Assembly: GCA_028753945.1 (NCBI GenBank)
Contig: JAPNXP010000011.1
Span: 4,960,001-5,024,000 of the forward strand
DNA length: 64,000 nt
Source of the DNA: Hexactinellida sp. DTS-2022
Taxonomy: Eukaryota > Porifera > Hexactinellida
Direction: 5' to 3'
Part shown: positions 62,242 to 64,000 of the stretch, in pieces
Numbering within the stretch: position 1 is the stretch's first letter
Layout: every line of letters begins with the position of its first letter
Position numbers and translations under genes: made by a program
Notes under the pieces: model-generated
Told to the model about the DNA's origin: nothing
Seen by the model: the letters and a program-made list of their open reading frames with translations, nothing else
Database searches by the model: none

Positions 62242-62568
62242 CTAACCTACTAATCTCTGAACCAGCCATGACACCAGTCTCCTTTGAGTTGCAACGGTAT
62301 AGCTAGTCACATCACCTTCCAACATTGCAATGTACTCCACATCAACAGCAGGCTTCGACTTTTCTGTTTCGGGGGTGAAGCTTAACTTTCTCAAGATATC
62401 CTGCTTATGTTGGTGAATATGACCCCGGAAAGATTCTGGACCTAATGCAGTTATATTTCCCTTCCACGAGAAGGCCACACCAACTGACTCTCCAGTTACA
62501 TTAATGAATTGTTTGAGTGTCGAGGCTAATAACTGCCTAGCGTTAGACTTGTTCATCCGTGGCATCAA
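62242..62568 (-). CDS. Unrecognised 108-aa ORF
   Basis: Starts MMPRMNKSNARQLLASTLKQ and contains GVAFSWKGNITALGPESFRG and VATQRRLVSWLVQRLVG. The composition looks protein-like and the codon use is balanced, but no family or upstream exon could be joined in phase. It could be a gene fragment or part of a transposon. Confidence 0.35.
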   Translation of the reverse strand: MMPRMNKSNARQLLASTLKQFINVTGESVGVAFSWKGNITALGPESFRGHIHQHKQDILRKLSFTPETEKSKPAVDVEYIAMLEGDVTSYTVATQRRLVSWLVQRLVG

Positions 62569-63161
62569 AAGTGAGTGTAAAAGTGAGTGCTTATAATATA
62601 CGAGCCCTTCGGGAGTTATAAGTTACCCTTCGGGAGTTATTAGGTTTGTTTAGTAACTTTAGCGGGGTACACTATGTCTATGTAGGTACGATCGAGGGGT
62701 GCATAATCGAAATAAGGGGGTACTGCACCCCCCAAAAGAGGCCTAGCGAGAACACTGATATTACTATTATACGTCTTAATTCCCTACCTCCTGATTGCTT
62801 TTCCATTTTCCTCCTTTCTGAACTCTCGAATAGTCTCTGATTTGATCACCCTGCCATACACTACACCGTTCCTCTTTCGGACATTAAAATTAGTACTAGA
62901 TTAACTTAGAATTTAATTTAATTTACAAACACACTTACATAAACATACAAATAGACATACATTTTTTACTAGAAGAAGCACATTACAAATCAATAATAAA
63001 TCGATAAATAATCGATAGAAAATCAATATTGTCTGATCAATCATCGATTGGATTGCCTATCGATATCGAATGCCATAATTTACATCGATTGGATTGGATT
63101 GGCGATCCTGGTATAAAGGTGTTGGCCGTATATAAGTGAGTTATATAAAGTATGAACCAAC
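62569..63161. other. Spacer, repeats resembling the inverted-repeat arms
   Basis: 62845-62965 (CCTGCCATACACTACACCG, TTCGGACATTAAAATTAGTAC) resembles 37895-37960 and 44535-44610. 63000-63110 has repeated ATCGATTGGATTG words. No exon for the downstream gene was seen. Confidence 0.5.
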
Positions 63162-63929
63162 CTTTTTTACGGGCCAGCTGCTCGGCCCTGGCGCGGCTCC
63201 GGGTCATCGGGGATTGCTGGGAGGGTCCTCGGAGACTCCTCAGGGCCAGTGGTCGGAGGGGTGTAAGACTTTCGACTAATCTCTCCTCCACAAACCGGGT
63301 GTGGTAGTCCGATAGAATGAGGGACAGCCCCCGAGCGTAGCTGGCATTCGCCTCCCTGTCCCGCATACTATCATCTAAGGACATCTCCAAACAGTCGGTC
63401 CGCTCCTGGAACCGGTGGATGGCGGCGGCCCAGGCCAGCTGTCCCTCCTCGCTCATATCGAGGAGATCCTGCCGCTTCAGGTCATCGTACGCGAGTTTGA
63501 CTTCTGTGGTTGCGGCCTGCCTGTCCATAATGAGGGTCTCCGATTGGAGGGAAATGTCTCTTGGCGAGAGGACTACTTTATATATATAGATATTATATAT
63601 TGCAATTTATATGTGTCGAGGTTTACGGAATAATATTTAAATGAATGGAATTGTTTATCCTAGAGGCAAACTAAATAGTATAATTACCTGATGAATTTGT
63701 TGTTGTTCGACTCTATCATTGCAACCTTCTGCCATGATTATAAGATTCAGTACTAGTAAATACAGTCTGCATTATAGTGTTCGTATTAACGAGGTTCCAC
63801 TGTAGTATAATTACTTGTGATACGTGTATATATAATGTGCTCCATTTCCAAGTTATCAGGCTTGCTCACGAGACACTGCTTCACCAGGCGCTGCCATCTT
63901 GCCGCCATATCCCCTTCGCTCGGCTCCAT
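63162..63929 (-). CDS. Unrecognised coiled-coil protein, 5' exons
   Basis: Three exons in phase: 63870-63929 (MEPSEGDMAARWQRLVKQCL), 63688-63728 (KVAMIESNNNKFI) and 63162-63559 (DISLQSETLIMDRQ onward, to MTRSRARAEQLARKK). The third exon ends at a GTTGGT donor, so the gene continues leftward, but no further exon was found before 62570. The assembled piece (166 aa) is rich in heptad-like Leu/Ile and charged residues (VKLAYDDLKRQDLLDM), suggesting a long helix. GC-rich coding sequence like the conserved genes. No family was assigned, and the first exon depends on choosing a weak GTGAGC donor. Confidence 0.5.
63763..63802. repeat. Solo end of MITE family A
   Basis: GTGTTCGTATTAACGAGGTTCCACTG followed by TA matches the right end of family A. 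A CAGTCTGCATTATAG start precedes it, so most of the element is deleted. It sits in the intron of the coiled-coil gene. Confidence 0.65.
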
Positions 63930-64000
63930 TAGATATGAATGCTATACAATGTAATTTGTTTCTGAAATTCAAATTCTCATATTAACTTAATCTCTCGACT

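Noticed and set aside
1..64000. tRNA, rRNA or snRNA genes
   Set aside because: I looked for tRNA A/B-box pairs with clover-leaf arms and for conserved rRNA words and found none convincing. A covariance-model scan would be needed to exclude small RNAs.

Overview
The window is animal nuclear DNA. It carries a Notch ligand with a DSL domain, a SMOC-like matrix protein, cullin-5, SNX3, CAMSAP, TFG and SUPT3H. Genes are interrupted by short GT-AG introns, and introns and spacers are full of short inverted-repeat transposons (MITEs). Compact genes, GC-rich exons and AT-rich spacers suggest an early-branching metazoan, perhaps a sponge. That is an inference from style, because no diagnostic species marker was seen.

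Layout. (1) 1-1874, minus strand: the 5' part of a Delta/Jagged-type Notch ligand. (2) 2435-25349, then TIMM13 to 25962: eleven plus-strand genes in a row. They are SNX3, a SMOC-like protein, ALG8, CAMSAP, an unrecognised acidic protein, TFG, SUPT3H, CHID1, RPL30, CUL5 and TIMM13. Gaps between coding regions are 1.0 kb at most and mostly 50-330 bp. Seven of these models were assembled here exon by exon with consistent splice phase. Five genes (ALG8, CAMSAP, CHID1, RPL30, TIMM13) have no intron in the coding region. (3) About 26-63 kb: a repeat-rich region with few genes. It holds a beta-propeller-like ORF, a C2H2 zinc-finger ORF, a 107-aa unknown, a 503-aa protein with two MBT-plus-zinc-knuckle modules, an 879-aa integrase/USP-like fusion inside a transposon, a dead Tc1/mariner transposase, two hAT elements and one TTAA-flanked element with clear target duplications, a LINE tail, and many MITEs and foldback elements. 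(4) 63162-63929, minus strand: the 5' exons of an unrecognised coiled-coil gene.

The most unusual items are listed here. There is a repeated small gene family in which one intron splits a single C2H2 finger, followed in two members by a low-complexity tail; three copies are intact and at least three are decayed. Two members lie divergently in a ~1.5 kb-arm giant inverted repeat. A Ginger-like integrase is fused to a probable ubiquitin-protease-like domain and has Asn at the second catalytic acidic position. The MBT/zinc-knuckle protein is a tandem two-module design. The head-to-tail conserved gene block, including a 48 bp CHID1-RPL30 gap, raises the question of polycistronic or trans-spliced transcription.

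How the genes relate: the conserved block is a mix of housekeeping functions (N-glycosylation, ribosome, mitochondrial import, SAGA transcription, ubiquitin ligase, endosome and ER sorting). There is no pathway logic, so tight packing rather than shared function seems to hold it together.
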